Shown here piece after piece: positions 9,216-19,107 of a stretch of DNA of 64,000 nt. The notes beneath the pieces are model-generated. The model searched no databases, was not told the DNA's origin, and saw only the letters and a program-made list of their open reading frames with translations. The DNA is from Oceanospirillales bacterium (GTDB lineage: Bacteria; Pseudomonadota; Gammaproteobacteria; Pseudomonadales; Balneatricaceae), in NCBI GenBank assembly GCA_018223185.1, contig JAAEYW010000004.1, positions 1 through 64,000 on the forward strand, given 5' to 3'. A program made the position numbers and the translations under genes. The first letter of the stretch is position 1; every line of letters starts with the position of its first letter.

Positions 9216-9590
9216 ATGTCAATACGATATAGACAGCGGGGCGTGTCATTTTTCTCACTGATGATCATTCTGATTGTTGCGGGGATCTTTTTCGCGGTCG
9301 GAATGAAGCTGTTTCCTGCGTACTGGGATCACGGTCTGGTGACCTCAATGATGGAAGAGCTGGTTGCCGAGCCTGAAACGGCAAAGGACTCTCCAACGGC
9401 TACCCGGCTTAAGATTTCCAAGCGTCTGCGAATCAATCAGGTTCATCTGCCGGTTCAGGAAGCGATTAAAATCCAGGAGAAAGAGGGCGTGAAAACTCTG
9501 ACTCTGCAATATGATGTAACTGTACCTATGTTTTATAATGTTGATGCTGTGGTTAAATTCCACGAACAATATGAAGTGATTATCCGTTGA
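9216..9590 (+). CDS. DUF4845 single-pass membrane protein
   Basis: 124 aa. The N-terminus [24 protein letters not shown] (about residues 9-32) is a single TM helix that resembles a pilin-like N-terminal segment. A short soluble domain follows, ending in [23 protein letters not shown]4845 protein between lepB and rnc is a conserved feature of this operon in pseudomonads and relatives; its function is not established. Its stop codon overlaps the rnc start. Confidence 0.8.
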   Translation: MSIRYRQRGVSFFSLMIILIVAGIFFAVGMKLFPAYWDHGLVTSMMEELVAEPETAKDSPTATRLKISKRLRINQVHLPVQEAIKIQEKEGVKTLTLQYDVTVPMFYNVDAVVKFHEQYEVIIR

Positions 9591-10273
9591 TTATTAAGCC
9601 TGCAACCGACCTGGCCAAGAAGCTGGGTTATCAGTTTAAAGATGAGAGCATGATTGAACTGGCTCTCACCCACCGTAGCCACGGGAAACGTAATAACGAA
9701 CGGTTAGAGTTCCTGGGGGATTCGATCCTTAATTTTGTTATTGCAGAAGCGCTTTACCAGCGTTTTCCTGAGGCAAAAGAGGGGCAGCTGAGTCGGCTGC
9801 GGGCGCAGTTGGTGAAAGGGGAAACCCTGGCAGAGCTGGCGCGGGAGATGAAACTGGGTGATTATCTGCGGTTGGGGTCCGGTGAGCTTAAAAGCGGAGG
9901 CTATCGCAGGGATTCTATTCTGGCGGATACCGTTGAAGCGATCATTGGAGCTATCTATCTTGATAGTGATATGGAATGTTGCCGGCCCTATATTCTCCGC
10001 TGGTATCAGTCCCGTCTGGAACAAACCTCCCTGCTTGACACGCAAAAGGATTCGAAGACCCGGTTGCAGGAGTTTCTGCAATCGCGTCGAGCACCCTTGC
10101 CTGACTATGAGCTGCTATCCGTTAGCGGTGAGGCCCATAAACAGACCTTTGAGATCCGCTGTGCCGTAACACTACTGGACCAGCCAACCGACGGTCTTGG
10201 CAGCAGTCGTCGCCAGGCTGAACAAAACGCAGCCAAAAAGGCGCTTGATAAGTTGAAGGTAGTTAAACAATGA
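9587..10273 (+). CDS. rnc: ribonuclease III
   Basis: 228-aa double-strand-specific RNase that processes rRNA precursors and some mRNAs. The catalytic domain has the signature [21 protein letters not shown], plus acidic residues in [13 protein letters not shown]. The C-terminal double-stranded RNA-binding domain covers about residues 155-225 ([19 protein letters not shown] ... [13 protein letters not shown]). It begins with TTG in a TTGA overlap with the preceding stop codon, which suggests translational coupling and low expression. It ends in an ATGA overlap with era. Confidence 0.96.
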   Translation: MIIKPATDLAKKLGYQFKDESMIELALTHRSHGKRNNERLEFLGDSILNFVIAEALYQRFPEAKEGQLSRLRAQLVKGETLAELAREMKLGDYLRLGSGELKSGGYRRDSILADTVEAIIGAIYLDSDMECCRPYILRWYQSRLEQTSLLDTQKDSKTRLQEFLQSRRAPLPDYELLSVSGEAHKQTFEIRCAVTLLDQPTDGLGSSRRQAEQNAAKKALDKLKVVKQ

Positions 10274-11205
10274 GTCGCGACCTGAGTTATCTGTTAGACC
10301 AGCCCAACGAAAATCAACGGTGTGGATTTGTAGCCATTGTCGGTCGCCCGAATGTGGGAAAGTCGACTCTGATGAACAATATTCTCGGGCAGAAGCTGAG
10401 TATCACTTCCCGTAAACCTCAGACAACCCGGCACCAGATTGTTGGTATCAAAACTGAAGGTGATATGCAGGCGGTTTATGTTGATACCCCCGGGCTGCAT
10501 AAAGATCAGGATAAAGCGATAAACCGGTATATGAACAAAGCGGCCAGTTCGGCACTGCGCGATGTTGATGTGGTGGTATTTATTATTGATCGGACCGCGT
10601 GGACAGAAGAGGATGAGATCGTTTTCGAAAAACTGGGTGGTATTAAGTGCCCGGTAATTCTGGTGATCAACAAGATTGATCAGCTGGACGATAAAGAATC
10701 ATTACTGCCTCATCTGGAAGAGCTCTCCAAGAAAATGGAGTTTCTGGAGATTATTCCGATATCAGCGAAGAACGGTACCAGTGTTGATCGCCTGGAAGCG
10801 GTTATCAATGAGCACTTGCCGAAAAGTATGCATTTCTACCCGGATGATCAGATCACCGACCGCAGCTCACGTTTTCTGGCGGCAGAGCTGGTACGTGAGA
10901 AGCTGATGCGTAATCTTGGTGATGAAGTTCCCTACGGTACTACGGTTGAGATTGAAGAGTTTAAACGTAATGACCGGGGTATTCTGATTATCAGCGCGCT
11001 GATTCTGGTTGAACGCGAAGGACAGAAGCGGATCGTTATCGGCGATAAGGGTGACAAGATCAAGGGCATCGGTCGGGACGCCCGTCTTGATATGGAAAAG
11101 ATGTTTGATTCCAAGGTTATGCTTAACCTCTGGGTGAAAGTGCGCAGCAACTGGTCTGACGATGAGCGGGCTCTGCGCAGCCTGGGATATAACGATATAG
11201 AGTGA
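10270..11205 (+). CDS. era: GTPase Era
   Basis: 311-aa ribosome-assembly GTPase that binds the 3' end of 16S rRNA. G motifs [16 protein letters not shown] and NKIDQL, then a C-terminal KH domain with [17 protein letters not shown] (about residues 255-275). It overlaps rnc by 4 nt (ATGA), the conserved rnc-era coupling. Confidence 0.97.
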   Translation: MSRDLSYLLDQPNENQRCGFVAIVGRPNVGKSTLMNNILGQKLSITSRKPQTTRHQIVGIKTEGDMQAVYVDTPGLHKDQDKAINRYMNKAASSALRDVDVVVFIIDRTAWTEEDEIVFEKLGGIKCPVILVINKIDQLDDKESLLPHLEELSKKMEFLEIIPISAKNGTSVDRLEAVINEHLPKSMHFYPDDQITDRSSRFLAAELVREKLMRNLGDEVPYGTTVEIEEFKRNDRGILIISALILVEREGQKRIVIGDKGDKIKGIGRDARLDMEKMFDSKVMLNLWVKVRSNWSDDERALRSLGYNDIE

Positions 11206-11218
11206 TTAAAGGCAGCCG

Positions 11219-11938
11219 ATGAGTTATCAGGTTGAAGCTCAGGCTGCTTATGTCCTGCATACCCGCCCCTACCGCGAAACCAGCCTGCTGGTTGATCTTT
11301 TCACCCTGGAGCAGGGCAGGGTCAGTGCGGTTGTCAAAGGAGCCCGCAGTCCCCGTTCCAGAATGCGGGCCATGATGCAGCCGTTCACCCCGTTGCAGAT
11401 CAGCTGGCGTGGTCGTCATGAACTGAAAACCCTGACGCAGGCAGAGGCGGTAGCTGCGCCACTGTTTCTCAAAGGCAGTGCGCTGATCTGCGGCCTGTAT
11501 GTCAATGAACTGCTTGAACGTCTCCTGCAACCCGCTGATCCCCACCCCCGCCTCTATGTCTATTATCAGTATGTGCTGAACGAACTTCTGGCTGCTAATG
11601 ATATTGAGCTGGCGTTGAGAACCTTTGAACAACAATTGTTGCAGCAACTGGGTTATCAGTTTGATGTTCAGCTGTGTCAGCCTGAAAGGATATATCGGTA
11701 TGATCCGGCGCAGGGGCTTGTCCCTGTTGCGGAAATAACGGATACCCAGAAACCTTATTGTTTCAGTGGCGATCAACTGCTGGGGATTGTTGCAGAACAG
11801 TACCATCGTCCTGAGATCCGCCGGGCGGCGAAGCGTCTGATGCGACTGGCGCTGGAAACCCAGATGGGCAGCCGGCCCCTGCGAAGTCGGGAGCTGTTAC
11901 AGGGGTATATCCCAAAGAATATTCTTCCTGAGTTGTAA
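11219..11938 (+). CDS. recO: DNA repair protein RecO
   Basis: 239-aa mediator of RecFOR recombinational repair that helps load RecA on SSB-coated DNA. The N-terminal OB-fold contains AYVLHTRPYRETSLLVDLF, typical of RecO. The helical part follows (LICGLYVNELLERLLQPADPHP, FEQQLLQQLGYQFD). Starts 13 nt after era, in the conserved era-recO-pdxJ order. Confidence 0.93.
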   Translation: MSYQVEAQAAYVLHTRPYRETSLLVDLFTLEQGRVSAVVKGARSPRSRMRAMMQPFTPLQISWRGRHELKTLTQAEAVAAPLFLKGSALICGLYVNELLERLLQPADPHPRLYVYYQYVLNELLAANDIELALRTFEQQLLQQLGYQFDVQLCQPERIYRYDPAQGLVPVAEITDTQKPYCFSGDQLLGIVAEQYHRPEIRRAAKRLMRLALETQMGSRPLRSRELLQGYIPKNILPEL

Positions 11939-12075
11939 AGCTGCAAGCCATCTGTAAGCGCAGGATGTGAATCGCGTCTCAAACCTGCTGCCAGACTATT
12001 TCTCTGTGTGTGATTCTAGTAAGCTCTGCATATACCAATTACTATTTTTATTCCTGTATTCAGAAGAGGTTAACC

Positions 12076-12849
12076 GTGGTAGAGCCAAGCCGTTTGCTAC
12101 TGGGTGTCAATATTGATCATATCGCTACATTGCGTCAGGCCCGGGGTACCCGTTACCCGGATCCGGTACAGGCAGCGGCGCTCGCAGAAGAAGCCGGAGC
12201 GGATGGTATTACCGTTCACCTGCGTGAAGACCGTCGTCACATTCAGGATCGCGATATCTACCTGCTGGCAGAAACTCTGCAGACGCGGATGAATTTTGAG
12301 ATGGCTGTTACCGATGAAATGATCAGTATCGCTGAAAAAGTGAAGCCGGGCCATGCCTGCCTGGTGCCGGAAAAGCGCGAAGAGCTGACTACTGAAGGAG
12401 GACTGGATATCGTTGGCCAGCATGCCAAGGTAAAAGCTGCCTGTGATCGTCTGGCTGCAGCCGGTGTCGAGGTCTCTCTGTTTATTGATCCCGATAAACG
12501 CCAGATCGACGCCACCGTTGAGTGTGGTGCGCCGGTTATCGAACTGCATACCGGAGCGTATGCAGATGCGGAAACTGCGGCTGAGCAGAAAGCCGAACTG
12601 GCGCGGATCAGAGACGCTGCAGCTTATGCCTTCAGCAAAGGGCTGATTGTTAATGCCGGCCATGGTCTGAATTATCATAACGTTGAGCAGATCGCCGAAA
12701 TTCCCGAGATTAATGAGCTCAACATTGGCCACGGTATTATCGCCCGGGCGGTATTTGTCGGTTTGAAAGACGCGATTACTGAGATGCGTCGCCTGATAAT
12801 GGAAACGCAGGTGCGGGTGCAGCCTTTGCGGGACGCTATTCGTCAATGA
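12076..12849 (+). CDS. pdxJ: pyridoxine 5'-phosphate synthase PdxJ
   Basis: Condenses 1-deoxyxylulose 5-phosphate with 3-amino-2-oxopropyl phosphate to make pyridoxine 5'-phosphate. TIM-barrel motifs [49 protein letters not shown] and [11 protein letters not shown] are all present. The track start (12010) adds an unrelated leader. GTG at 12076, preceded by agaagaggt, gives 257 aa and the expected N-terminus. The stop overlaps the acpS ATG. Confidence 0.96.
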   Translation: MVEPSRLLLGVNIDHIATLRQARGTRYPDPVQAAALAEEAGADGITVHLREDRRHIQDRDIYLLAETLQTRMNFEMAVTDEMISIAEKVKPGHACLVPEKREELTTEGGLDIVGQHAKVKAACDRLAAAGVEVSLFIDPDKRQIDATVECGAPVIELHTGAYADAETAAEQKAELARIRDAAAYAFSKGLIVNAGHGLNYHNVEQIAEIPEINELNIGHGIIARAVFVGLKDAITEMRRLIMETQVRVQPLRDAIRQ

Positions 12850-13220
12850 TTATCGGTGTGGGCACCGACCTGCTGGATATTCGTCGTATCGGTAAGGCGC
12901 TGCAACGTACTCCGCGCCTGGCCGAGCGTATTCTCACCGGGCAGGAACTGGAGCAATTCCACCGGGCATCGCAGCCGGTGAATTTTCTCGCAAAACGTTT
13001 TGCCGCAAAAGAGGCGGCGGTAAAAGCGTTAGGAACCGGTATCGGCAGGGGTATCAGCTGGCAGCATTTCAATATCACTTATGACCCATCCGGACGTCCG
13101 CTGGTGCAGCTGAAGGGGGGGGCACTGGAAAAAGCCGAACAGCTCGGAATCAGACAGATTCACATCTCTTACAGTGATGAAACCGATCATGTCGTTGCGT
13201 TCGCTGTGGCCGAATCCTGA
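12846..13220 (+). CDS. acpS: holo-[acyl-carrier-protein] synthase AcpS
   Basis: 124-aa phosphopantetheinyl transferase that activates acyl carrier protein. Conserved motifs [14 protein letters not shown] at the N-terminus and [20 protein letters not shown] (about residues 47-66) hold the Mg-binding Asp and Glu. Length fits the family. It overlaps pdxJ by 4 nt and closes the operon. Confidence 0.96.
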   Translation: MIIGVGTDLLDIRRIGKALQRTPRLAERILTGQELEQFHRASQPVNFLAKRFAAKEAAVKALGTGIGRGISWQHFNITYDPSGRPLVQLKGGALEKAEQLGIRQIHISYSDETDHVVAFAVAES

Positions 13221-13389
13221 AACTGCTTTGTTATTTACCTTCAGACCTCCGCTGTTATCTATTTTGATTGAGCTTTGACGTAACCCCCGGTACTATTTCG
13301 ATTATTGTTTTTGGTATATAAAAACCTTTTTTAATGCTTTACGGTTATAAATATATATTCTGACCGAACAGTGGCGGGTATGCAGGCTT

Positions 13390-14286
13390 ATGAGTATGAA
13401 CTTTCCAACTATTGAAGATTATGTGGGTAATACGCCACTGGTGCGCCTGCAGCGGCTTGACGTTGGGCGTGGCAATACCGTGCTTTGTAAGCTGGAGGGT
13501 AATAATCCCGCCGGCTCGGTAAAAGATCGCCCGGCGATGACTATGATTCAGCTGGCCGAACAGCGTGGTCTGATAAAACCCGGCGATACACTGATTGAAG
13601 CGACGTCAGGAAATACCGGTATCGCTTTGGCAATGGCGGCAGCAATCAAAGGCTACAAAATGAAGCTGATCATGCCGGAGAACAGCAGTGAGGAGCGTAA
13701 AACCTCGATGACTGCCTATGGCGCGGAGCTGATCCCGGTAACCAAAGAACAGGGGATGGAAGGGGCACGTGATCTGGCGCTGCAGATGCAGGCTGAGGGT
13801 AAAGGGGTCGTACTTGATCAGTTTGCCAATATGGACAATCCTGAAGCGCACTACCGTGGCACCGGGCCGGAACTCTGGCAACAGACCGGTGGACGGATTA
13901 CTCATTTTGTCAGCTCTATGGGGACTACTGGAACGATTATGGGGACCTCCCGCTATCTGAAAGAGCAAAACCCTGCTATTCAGATTGTCGGCTTGCAGCC
14001 GGCTGAGGGAGCCGCTATTCCCGGTATTCGTCGCTGGCCGGAGGAGTATCTGCCAAAGATATTTGATGCATCCCGGGTCGACCGGGTAATCGATATCACT
14101 CAGGATGAGGCCGAGCAAACCATGCGCGACCTGGCGCGTCAGGAAGGTATTTTCTGTGGTGTTTCGTCTGGTGGTGCTGTCGCTGGCGCGCTGCGATTAG
14201 CCCGTGAAGTGGAAAATGCTATTATCGTATGCATCATCTGCGACCGGGGAGATCGTTACTTATCCACAGGGGTATTCAACAGTTAA
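13390..14286 (+). CDS. cysM: cysteine synthase B (O-acetylserine sulfhydrylase) CysM
   Basis: 298-aa PLP enzyme making cysteine from O-acetylserine and sulfide or thiosulfate. The PLP lysine sits in NPAGSVKDRPA, the substrate loop in EATSGNTGIALA and the phosphate-binding loop in SSMGTTGTIMGTSRYL. The closing GDRYLSTGVF motif is intact. The R/E-rich middle (MPENSSEERKTSM) is CysM-like rather than CysK-like. Two ATGs lie six bases apart (13390, 13396); either could be used. A terminator follows. Confidence 0.94.
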   Translation: MSMNFPTIEDYVGNTPLVRLQRLDVGRGNTVLCKLEGNNPAGSVKDRPAMTMIQLAEQRGLIKPGDTLIEATSGNTGIALAMAAAIKGYKMKLIMPENSSEERKTSMTAYGAELIPVTKEQGMEGARDLALQMQAEGKGVVLDQFANMDNPEAHYRGTGPELWQQTGGRITHFVSSMGTTGTIMGTSRYLKEQNPAIQIVGLQPAEGAAIPGIRRWPEEYLPKIFDASRVDRVIDITQDEAEQTMRDLARQEGIFCGVSSGGAVAGALRLAREVENAIIVCIICDRGDRYLSTGVFNS

Positions 14287-14327
14287 ACCAGAATGAGTGG
14301 GCCTTAACGGTTTTCGCTCACTGACAC

Positions 14328-14355
14328 GCTCCGGCCCGTGCCGGAGCTTTGTTTT
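14328..14355 (+). terminator. rho-independent terminator of cysM
   Basis: An 8-bp GC-rich stem gctccggc/gccggagc with a 4-nt loop and a tttgtttt tail, 41 nt after the cysM stop. Confidence 0.85.
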
Positions 14356-14473
14356 AACTGGCGCGAGGCCGTATGTTGATGATGTATGTCTGGTCTGAGA
14401 ACATAAGCCCCGGACTGTGCTGGTATAAATACCACTTAATCCGTTACCTATGGCAAGTTGCCAGTCCATCAAG

Positions 14474-15775
14474 TCACGGCTGGCTAGTCTTTGAATATTC
14501 CCGAATTACATCACACATGCCCGCTGTCAGGGTTTGCAGATCTTTATCGGACATCACATAGGGCGGCATCACATAGACCTGTTTACCGAAGGGGCGTATC
14601 CAGATCCCCCGCTTAACAAACAGTGGTTGAATATCGGCAGTCACCACCGGTTGCTTCATCTCCACCACCCCGATTGCGCCTAAACAGCGGACTTCAGTGA
14701 CCGAGTCCAGTTCAGCGCAGGGAGCCAGTCCCTGTTTAAGCTGCTGTTCGATGCGGGCAATATTGCTTTTCCAGTCTAACTCCCGCAACAGTTTGAGGCT
14801 GGCATTCGCGACGGCACAGGCCAGTGGATTACCCATAAACGTGGGGCCATGCATAAAGCATCCGGCTCCCCCGGCGGAGATCGTCTCACCCACTTCGGTC
14901 GTGGTCAGGGTGGCGGCCAGTGTCATGTAGCCACCGGTGATCGCTTTACCCAGGCAAAGAATATCGGGGGTGATATCGGCATGGTCACAGGCAAACAGTC
15001 TGCCGCTGCGGCCAAAGCCGGTGGCAATCTCATCCGCAATCAGCAGCAGATTGTAATCATCGCAGAGCTGGCGCGCTTTTTTCAGATATTCTGGGTGATA
15101 GAAACGCATCCCCCCGGCGCCCTGAACAATTGGTTCCAATATCAGTGCCGCGATCTCATGGTGATGATCAATAACTAATTGTTCCAGTTCGTTGCAATCG
15201 TTTTGATCCCAGGGCTGACCATATTTAACCTGTGGGGCCGGGGCAAAAAACTGCTGCGGCAGCACACCGCTGAAGATCTCGTGCATACCGGTCACCGGAT
15301 CACACACTGACATCGCTCCAAAGGTATCGCCGTGATAACCGTTCCGGATGGTGAGCAGCCTGTGTTTTTCGGGCTTACCTTTGGCATGCCAGTACTGGAT
15401 CGCCATCTTCAGTGCCACTTCAACGGCTACCGAACCGGAGTCAGCCAGAAAGACTTTCTGCAGTGGTTCCGCAGTCATCTCCACCAGTTGTCGACAGAGT
15501 TCTATTGCTGGTTCATGGGTCAGGCCGCCAAACATTACATGGGATACTTTATCGATCTGCTCATGGGCAGCAGCATTCAGCGAAGGGTTGTTATAACCAT
15601 GAATGACTGACCACCAGGATGCCATGCCATCGATCAGTTCGGTGCCATCTGCCAGTGTCAGCCGGACGCCCTCCGCTGAAACCACTGGATAAGCAGCCGG
15701 TGGATTGATCATCGAAGAGTACGGGTGCCAGATATGTTGCTGGTCAAAACTGATCTGTTCGCTGGAGATGCTCAT
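14474..15775 (-). CDS. bioA: adenosylmethionine-8-amino-7-oxononanoate aminotransferase BioA
   Basis: 433-aa class III PLP aminotransferase converting KAPA to DAPA in biotin synthesis with SAM as amino donor. Signature features: HIWHPYSSM at the N-terminus, [29 protein letters not shown], and the PLP lysine in [17 protein letters not shown]. It lies about 7.6 kb from bioBFHCD and on the opposite strand, so it is a separate transcription unit. Confidence 0.96.
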   Translation of the reverse strand: MSISSEQISFDQQHIWHPYSSMINPPAAYPVVSAEGVRLTLADGTELIDGMASWWSVIHGYNNPSLNAAAHEQIDKVSHVMFGGLTHEPAIELCRQLVEMTAEPLQKVFLADSGSVAVEVALKMAIQYWHAKGKPEKHRLLTIRNGYHGDTFGAMSVCDPVTGMHEIFSGVLPQQFFAPAPQVKYGQPWDQNDCNELEQLVIDHHHEIAALILEPIVQGAGGMRFYHPEYLKKARQLCDDYNLLLIADEIATGFGRSGRLFACDHADITPDILCLGKAITGGYMTLAATLTTTEVGETISAGGAGCFMHGPTFMGNPLACAVANASLKLLRELDWKSNIARIEQQLKQGLAPCAELDSVTEVRCLGAIGVVEMKQPVVTADIQPLFVKRGIWIRPFGKQVYVMPPYVMSDKDLQTLTAGMCDVIREYSKTSQP

Positions 15776-15819
15776 GTTATGCCTTGTGAGTGATGCTCTG
15801 AAGAGTGTGCTCTTAATGA

Positions 15820-15850
15820 AAAACCGGGCTATTACAGCCCGGTTTTAAGC
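15820..15850 (-). terminator. terminator between the TDT transporter and bioA
   Basis: An 11-bp stem aaaaccgggct/agcccggtttt with a 5-nt loop. Read on the minus strand it ends in a T-run, 20 nt after the stop of the transporter gene and upstream of bioA. Confidence 0.8.
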
Positions 15851-15869
15851 AGAATGCAAACCCGCCGGT

Positions 15870-16844
15870 TTATTCCGGCAGGCAGATCTCGTTACGAATG
15901 ACCGCCTGCAGTGTGCGGAAGAACAGCAGGGCTATCACGACGGTTGCAAGACTGAGGAGTCCCAGCGCCAGATAGTAATAAAAGGGTTGTCCCAGGTTTA
16001 TATACATCAGTTGGGCCGCAATGGCGGATGCGGCCAGCGGGAATGAATATGCCCACCAGGACATAAAGAACTTAATACGGCTAAAGCGGGGCACCTGGCT
16101 CAACAGCAATAGCAGCAAAAACATTGCAGAATAAAACAGAATCCTGGCAAAACTGTCCAGTGTCCCGGTGAGTTTGATGTAGGAGATAAAGCCGACAGCT
16201 GGCGGTGCAATCAGAATAAACATGGTGGGCAGCAGTTTCTCCGGCATCGGGTCATGAAACATCATGCGGTTTAATACCAGTGTTTTCAGTACGATCCAGT
16301 AGACGATACCGATCGAAAAAAAGAACCAGCTGAGCTCAGTATAGCCATGCTCGACACCGGCAATAGGTACCAGAATATTACCCACAACCGGGATGAACCA
16401 GGACGGGGTCATATGGGTGACCTGAAATTTCACATGATGGATCCACTGGTTCAGAACATACACCGTCAGCATCAGGTGCAGAACTGTACCAGCGCTCCAG
16501 AGCATGAATGACAATCGCTCTGACAGAGTCAGGGTTGCAATACTCAGCAGGATCATGCTGATGCTGAATGCGGGGAAAAAGCTGAGCTTAATCGGGTGCT
16601 GAAACTCTTCCAGTACTGCGGATTTTCTCAGAATAATTTTCAGCAGATAGACCACCGCCAGAATCAGAAACAGGCCGGCGGTCAGGGTGAGCAGCAGGTG
16701 GCCAACGATGGCCGGCGCACCAAAAACAGTGTTCGCCTTTTCCCAGACCAGAGTCAGACCGGCCATACCCATAATCATCGCAAAAAAGGTGACAGGGAAA
16801 TGCTCCAGCTTTGATGCGGCGAACTGTTCTGACAAGTTACTCAT
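15870..16844 (-). CDS. TDT/SLAC1-family membrane transporter (TehA-like)
   Basis: 324-aa polytopic membrane protein with about ten hydrophobic helices from residue 15 to the end. Opening LEHFPVTFFAMIMGMAGLTLVWEKA, HVKFQVTHMTPSWFIPVVGNILVP and FSIGIVYWIVLKTLVLNRM match the tellurite-resistance/dicarboxylate transporter (TDT) superfamily, which includes TehA and plant SLAC1 anion channels. Substrate cannot be read from sequence; sulfite, malate, other anions or a tellurite-resistance effect are all possible. It diverges from the metallophore operon across a 230-bp AT-rich gap. Confidence 0.82.
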   Translation of the reverse strand: MSNLSEQFAASKLEHFPVTFFAMIMGMAGLTLVWEKANTVFGAPAIVGHLLLTLTAGLFLILAVVYLLKIILRKSAVLEEFQHPIKLSFFPAFSISMILLSIATLTLSERLSFMLWSAGTVLHLMLTVYVLNQWIHHVKFQVTHMTPSWFIPVVGNILVPIAGVEHGYTELSWFFFSIGIVYWIVLKTLVLNRMMFHDPMPEKLLPTMFILIAPPAVGFISYIKLTGTLDSFARILFYSAMFLLLLLLSQVPRFSRIKFFMSWWAYSFPLAASAIAAQLMYINLGQPFYYYLALGLLSLATVVIALLFFRTLQAVIRNEICLPE

Positions 16845-17073
16845 ATGATTCTATCTCGATGACCGGGAATTAATATTAGTAGTTTCTAATATATTAATTT
16901 ATTCATTAATCAAAATCTAATTAAATTTTTTTCACCCTTTCAGCTCTGTTTCAGATTGCAATTTTATAGTGGACACAACTTCAGAGGGGAAGCGAATTGA
17001 GGTCAACAGTACCAGACCCCGGTGAGGCAACCTGAATACTATTTAATACTGAATCAATGAGAAAGGGTGATCT

Positions 17074-17391
17074 ATGAAAATTAAAACTTCGATTAAACCG
17101 ATGACTGCTGCTGCAGGTGTTGCTCTGCTGACTGGACTGGCAATGATGCCGATTTCAAATGCGGCATCTCATAACCCGTTTGCGGCGCAGGATCTGACTT
17201 CCGGCTATGAAGTGGCTGGCAACGATAAAGGTGCGGAAGGCAAGTGTGGTGAAGCTAAATGCGGCGCCGATAAAAAGGCTAAGGCTGACGCGGAAGCCAC
17301 GTGCGGCGCCGATAAAAAAGTCAAAGCTGATGTCGAAGGCAAGTGTGGTGAAGCGAAGTGTGGCGCCGATAAAAAACCAGCTCAGGGTTGA
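17074..17391 (+). CDS. hvfA: HvfA-type RiPP metallophore precursor (cysteine-repeat peptide)
   Basis: 105 aa. An N-terminal Sec signal peptide (hydrophobic core residues 11-24, likely cut after SNA at 30) is followed by a short linker and a Lys/Ala/Asp-rich core with five cysteines (58, 63, 77, 91, 96), each in a [KT]CG context. The core shows an internal duplication: EGKCGEAKCGADKK appears twice around a diverged ATCGADKK unit. EGKCG repeats together with a downstream DUF692/DUF2063 pair are diagnostic of HvfA/oxazolin-type precursors. In known members of this family, multinuclear iron oxidases (MNIO) remodel the cysteines of the precursor, and the products bind copper. The metal and the exact modification here are inferred. 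Good ribosome-binding site (gaaagggtga). Confidence 0.85.
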   Translation: MKIKTSIKPMTAAAGVALLTGLAMMPISNAASHNPFAAQDLTSGYEVAGNDKGAEGKCGEAKCGADKKAKADAEATCGADKKVKADVEGKCGEAKCGADKKPAQG

Positions 17392-17413
17392 TCGCTGATC
17401 TGAAGTCTCTCAG

Positions 17414-17438
17414 GCCCCTCTGAGGAGGGGCGTTTATT
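17414..17438 (+). terminator. intra-operon terminator between precursor and enzyme genes
   Basis: A perfect 7-bp stem gcccctc/gaggggc with a 4-nt loop (tgag), then gtttatt. It lies 23 nt after the precursor stop and 29 nt before the hvfB ATG. Partial read-through would give much more precursor than enzyme mRNA, a common RiPP arrangement. Confidence 0.75.
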
Positions 17439-17466
17439 AACAGAGAAAACGAGTAAGGGATAAATC

Positions 17467-18330
17467 ATGAATAATGAAACCTTTCAGGTATCCGGAGCAG
17501 GTCTTGGCTTTCGTCGCTGTATGACCGAAACCCTGGCACAGGTCGATGCTGCACAGATCGACTTTCTGGAAGTCGCACCGGAAAACTGGATGGGGTTAGG
17601 GGGGCGGTTCGGTCGTGCGTTTCGCGAATATACCGAGCGTTATCCTTTCGTTGCTCACGGTTTGTCTCTTTCACTGGGTGGACCCTCTCCACTGGATACA
17701 GCGTTTCTCCATAAGCTGAAACAGTTTTTGACGAGTCACAATATCCGTGGTTACTCAGAGCATCTTAGCTATTGTACCGATGATGGACATCTGTATGACC
17801 TGATGCCGATCCCCTTTACCGAGGCTGCAGTCAGGCATGTGGCAAAGCGGATTGAGCAGACACAGGATATTTTGCAGCAGCGTATCGCGATTGAGAATGT
17901 TTCCTTCTATGCGGCTCCCGGTGCAGAGATGACCGAGCTGGAATTTCTGCTGGCGGTATTGAAAGAGGCGGACTGTGATCTGCTGCTGGATGTGAACAAC
18001 ATCTACGTTAACAGCGTTAATCATAACTACGATGCCACTGCATTTCTGGCACAAATACCGGGTGAACGGATCAGCTATATCCATGTGGCCGGGCACTATA
18101 ATGAAGCGGACGACCTGCTGGTGGATACCCACGGTGCTGACGTTATCGATCCTGTCTGGGCACTGCTACAGCAAAGCTATGATCTGTTTGGTGTTAAGCC
18201 AACCCTGCTGGAGCGGGATTTCAATATTCCGCCGATGGATCAGTTGCTACAGGAACTGCATACCATTCGTGATCTTCAGCGTCGGGCTCTGCCTGTGAGC
18301 GCAGAGGAGTTTCGTTATGCACAAATCTGA
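17467..18330 (+). CDS. hvfB: MNIO (DUF692) multinuclear non-heme iron oxidase HvfB
   Basis: 287-aa DUF692 TIM-barrel protein. Metal-ligand motifs of the family are visible: FLEVAPENW, VAHGLSLSLGG, GYSEHLSY, IENVSFY, LLLDVNNIYVNS and YIHVAGH, then LVDTHGADV. DUF692/MNIO enzymes use two or three iron ions to oxidatively modify cysteines of partner precursor peptides. It is downstream of a cysteine-rich precursor and overlaps the DUF2063 partner by 14 nt, so it almost certainly acts on the hvfA product in the cytoplasm before export. Confidence 0.93.
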   Translation: MNNETFQVSGAGLGFRRCMTETLAQVDAAQIDFLEVAPENWMGLGGRFGRAFREYTERYPFVAHGLSLSLGGPSPLDTAFLHKLKQFLTSHNIRGYSEHLSYCTDDGHLYDLMPIPFTEAAVRHVAKRIEQTQDILQQRIAIENVSFYAAPGAEMTELEFLLAVLKEADCDLLLDVNNIYVNSVNHNYDATAFLAQIPGERISYIHVAGHYNEADDLLVDTHGADVIDPVWALLQQSYDLFGVKPTLLERDFNIPPMDQLLQELHTIRDLQRRALPVSAEEFRYAQI

Positions 18331-19084
18331 TAATAGCTTTATTGAACTGCAGCATCAGTTTGCCGCGCATATCCGTAATCCGGAAAAGCATCCCAAACCA
18401 GCGGGGATTGAAGAGCGGCGCATGGCGATCTACCGGGAGCTGTTCTTTAACAATATTGAAGGCTTTATCAGCGGCGGATTTCCGGTACTCAGATCAATTA
18501 CCCGGGAGCAGGACTGGTTGCAGATGGTACGTAATTTTTTTGATCAGTATCACTGCGATACGCCCTATTTTCTTGAAATAGCAGAAGAGTTTCTGACCTG
18601 GCTTAACAATCAGCGTAACCCGGAAGCATGGGATCATCCGTTTATGCAGGAGCTTGCTCATTACGAATGGGTTGAGCTGGCGCTGGATACATCGGAGGCC
18701 AGGCTGAGTGATGTGGCAGTGGATGGCAGAGGTGATCTTCTGCAGGGGCATCCGTTGCAGTCGCCACTGGCCTGGTCGCTGATGTACCGATTTCCGGTTC
18801 ATCGGATCGGCAAGCACTATCTGCCGGAACAATCACCGGAGCAGGCCACCTATCTGATGGTCTATCGTAATCGCGAAGAGCAGGTAAAGTTTATGGAGAT
18901 CAATCAGCTCACGGCGCGCCTGCTCTACCTTCTCAGTGAGAACAGCGATCTGAGTGGTACGCAGGTGTTACAGCAGATAGCGGCAGAGATGCGACACCCA
19001 CAGCCTGAGCAGATAGTTGCTGGCGGGTTGAGCGTGCTACAGAAACTTCGGGATAAAGATATCATTTTAGGGACTCAGCGATAA
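18317..19084 (+). CDS. hvfC: DUF2063 MNIO partner protein HvfC
   Basis: 255 aa. The N-terminal DUF2063 region (about residues 5-95) contains LQHQFAAHIRNPE, RRMAIYRELFFNNIEGFISGGFPVLRSI and FLEIAEEFLTWL. The rest is the HvfC-type C-terminal domain. The family is often mislabelled 'putative DNA-binding'. In characterised systems the partner binds the MNIO enzyme and delivers the precursor. The 14-nt overlap with hvfB implies translational coupling and a 1:1 complex. Confidence 0.9.
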   Translation: MHKSDNSFIELQHQFAAHIRNPEKHPKPAGIEERRMAIYRELFFNNIEGFISGGFPVLRSITREQDWLQMVRNFFDQYHCDTPYFLEIAEEFLTWLNNQRNPEAWDHPFMQELAHYEWVELALDTSEARLSDVAVDGRGDLLQGHPLQSPLAWSLMYRFPVHRIGKHYLPEQSPEQATYLMVYRNREEQVKFMEINQLTARLLYLLSENSDLSGTQVLQQIAAEMRHPQPEQIVAGGLSVLQKLRDKDIILGTQR

Positions 19085-19107
19085 CCGCTGAGAGGGTAGG
19101 ACTGACT

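Noticed and set aside
12010-12075. Track start of pdxJ, adding 22 residues
   Set aside because: The GTG at 12076 has a good ribosome-binding site and gives the normal PdxJ length; the extension is unlike the family.
16998-17060. ECF-type promoter (ggcaacc-N16-ctgaa) before the metallophore precursor
   Set aside because: The -35-like AAC wording is attractive because related operons use ECF sigma factors, but the start site would fall almost on the ribosome-binding site and the match is weak.
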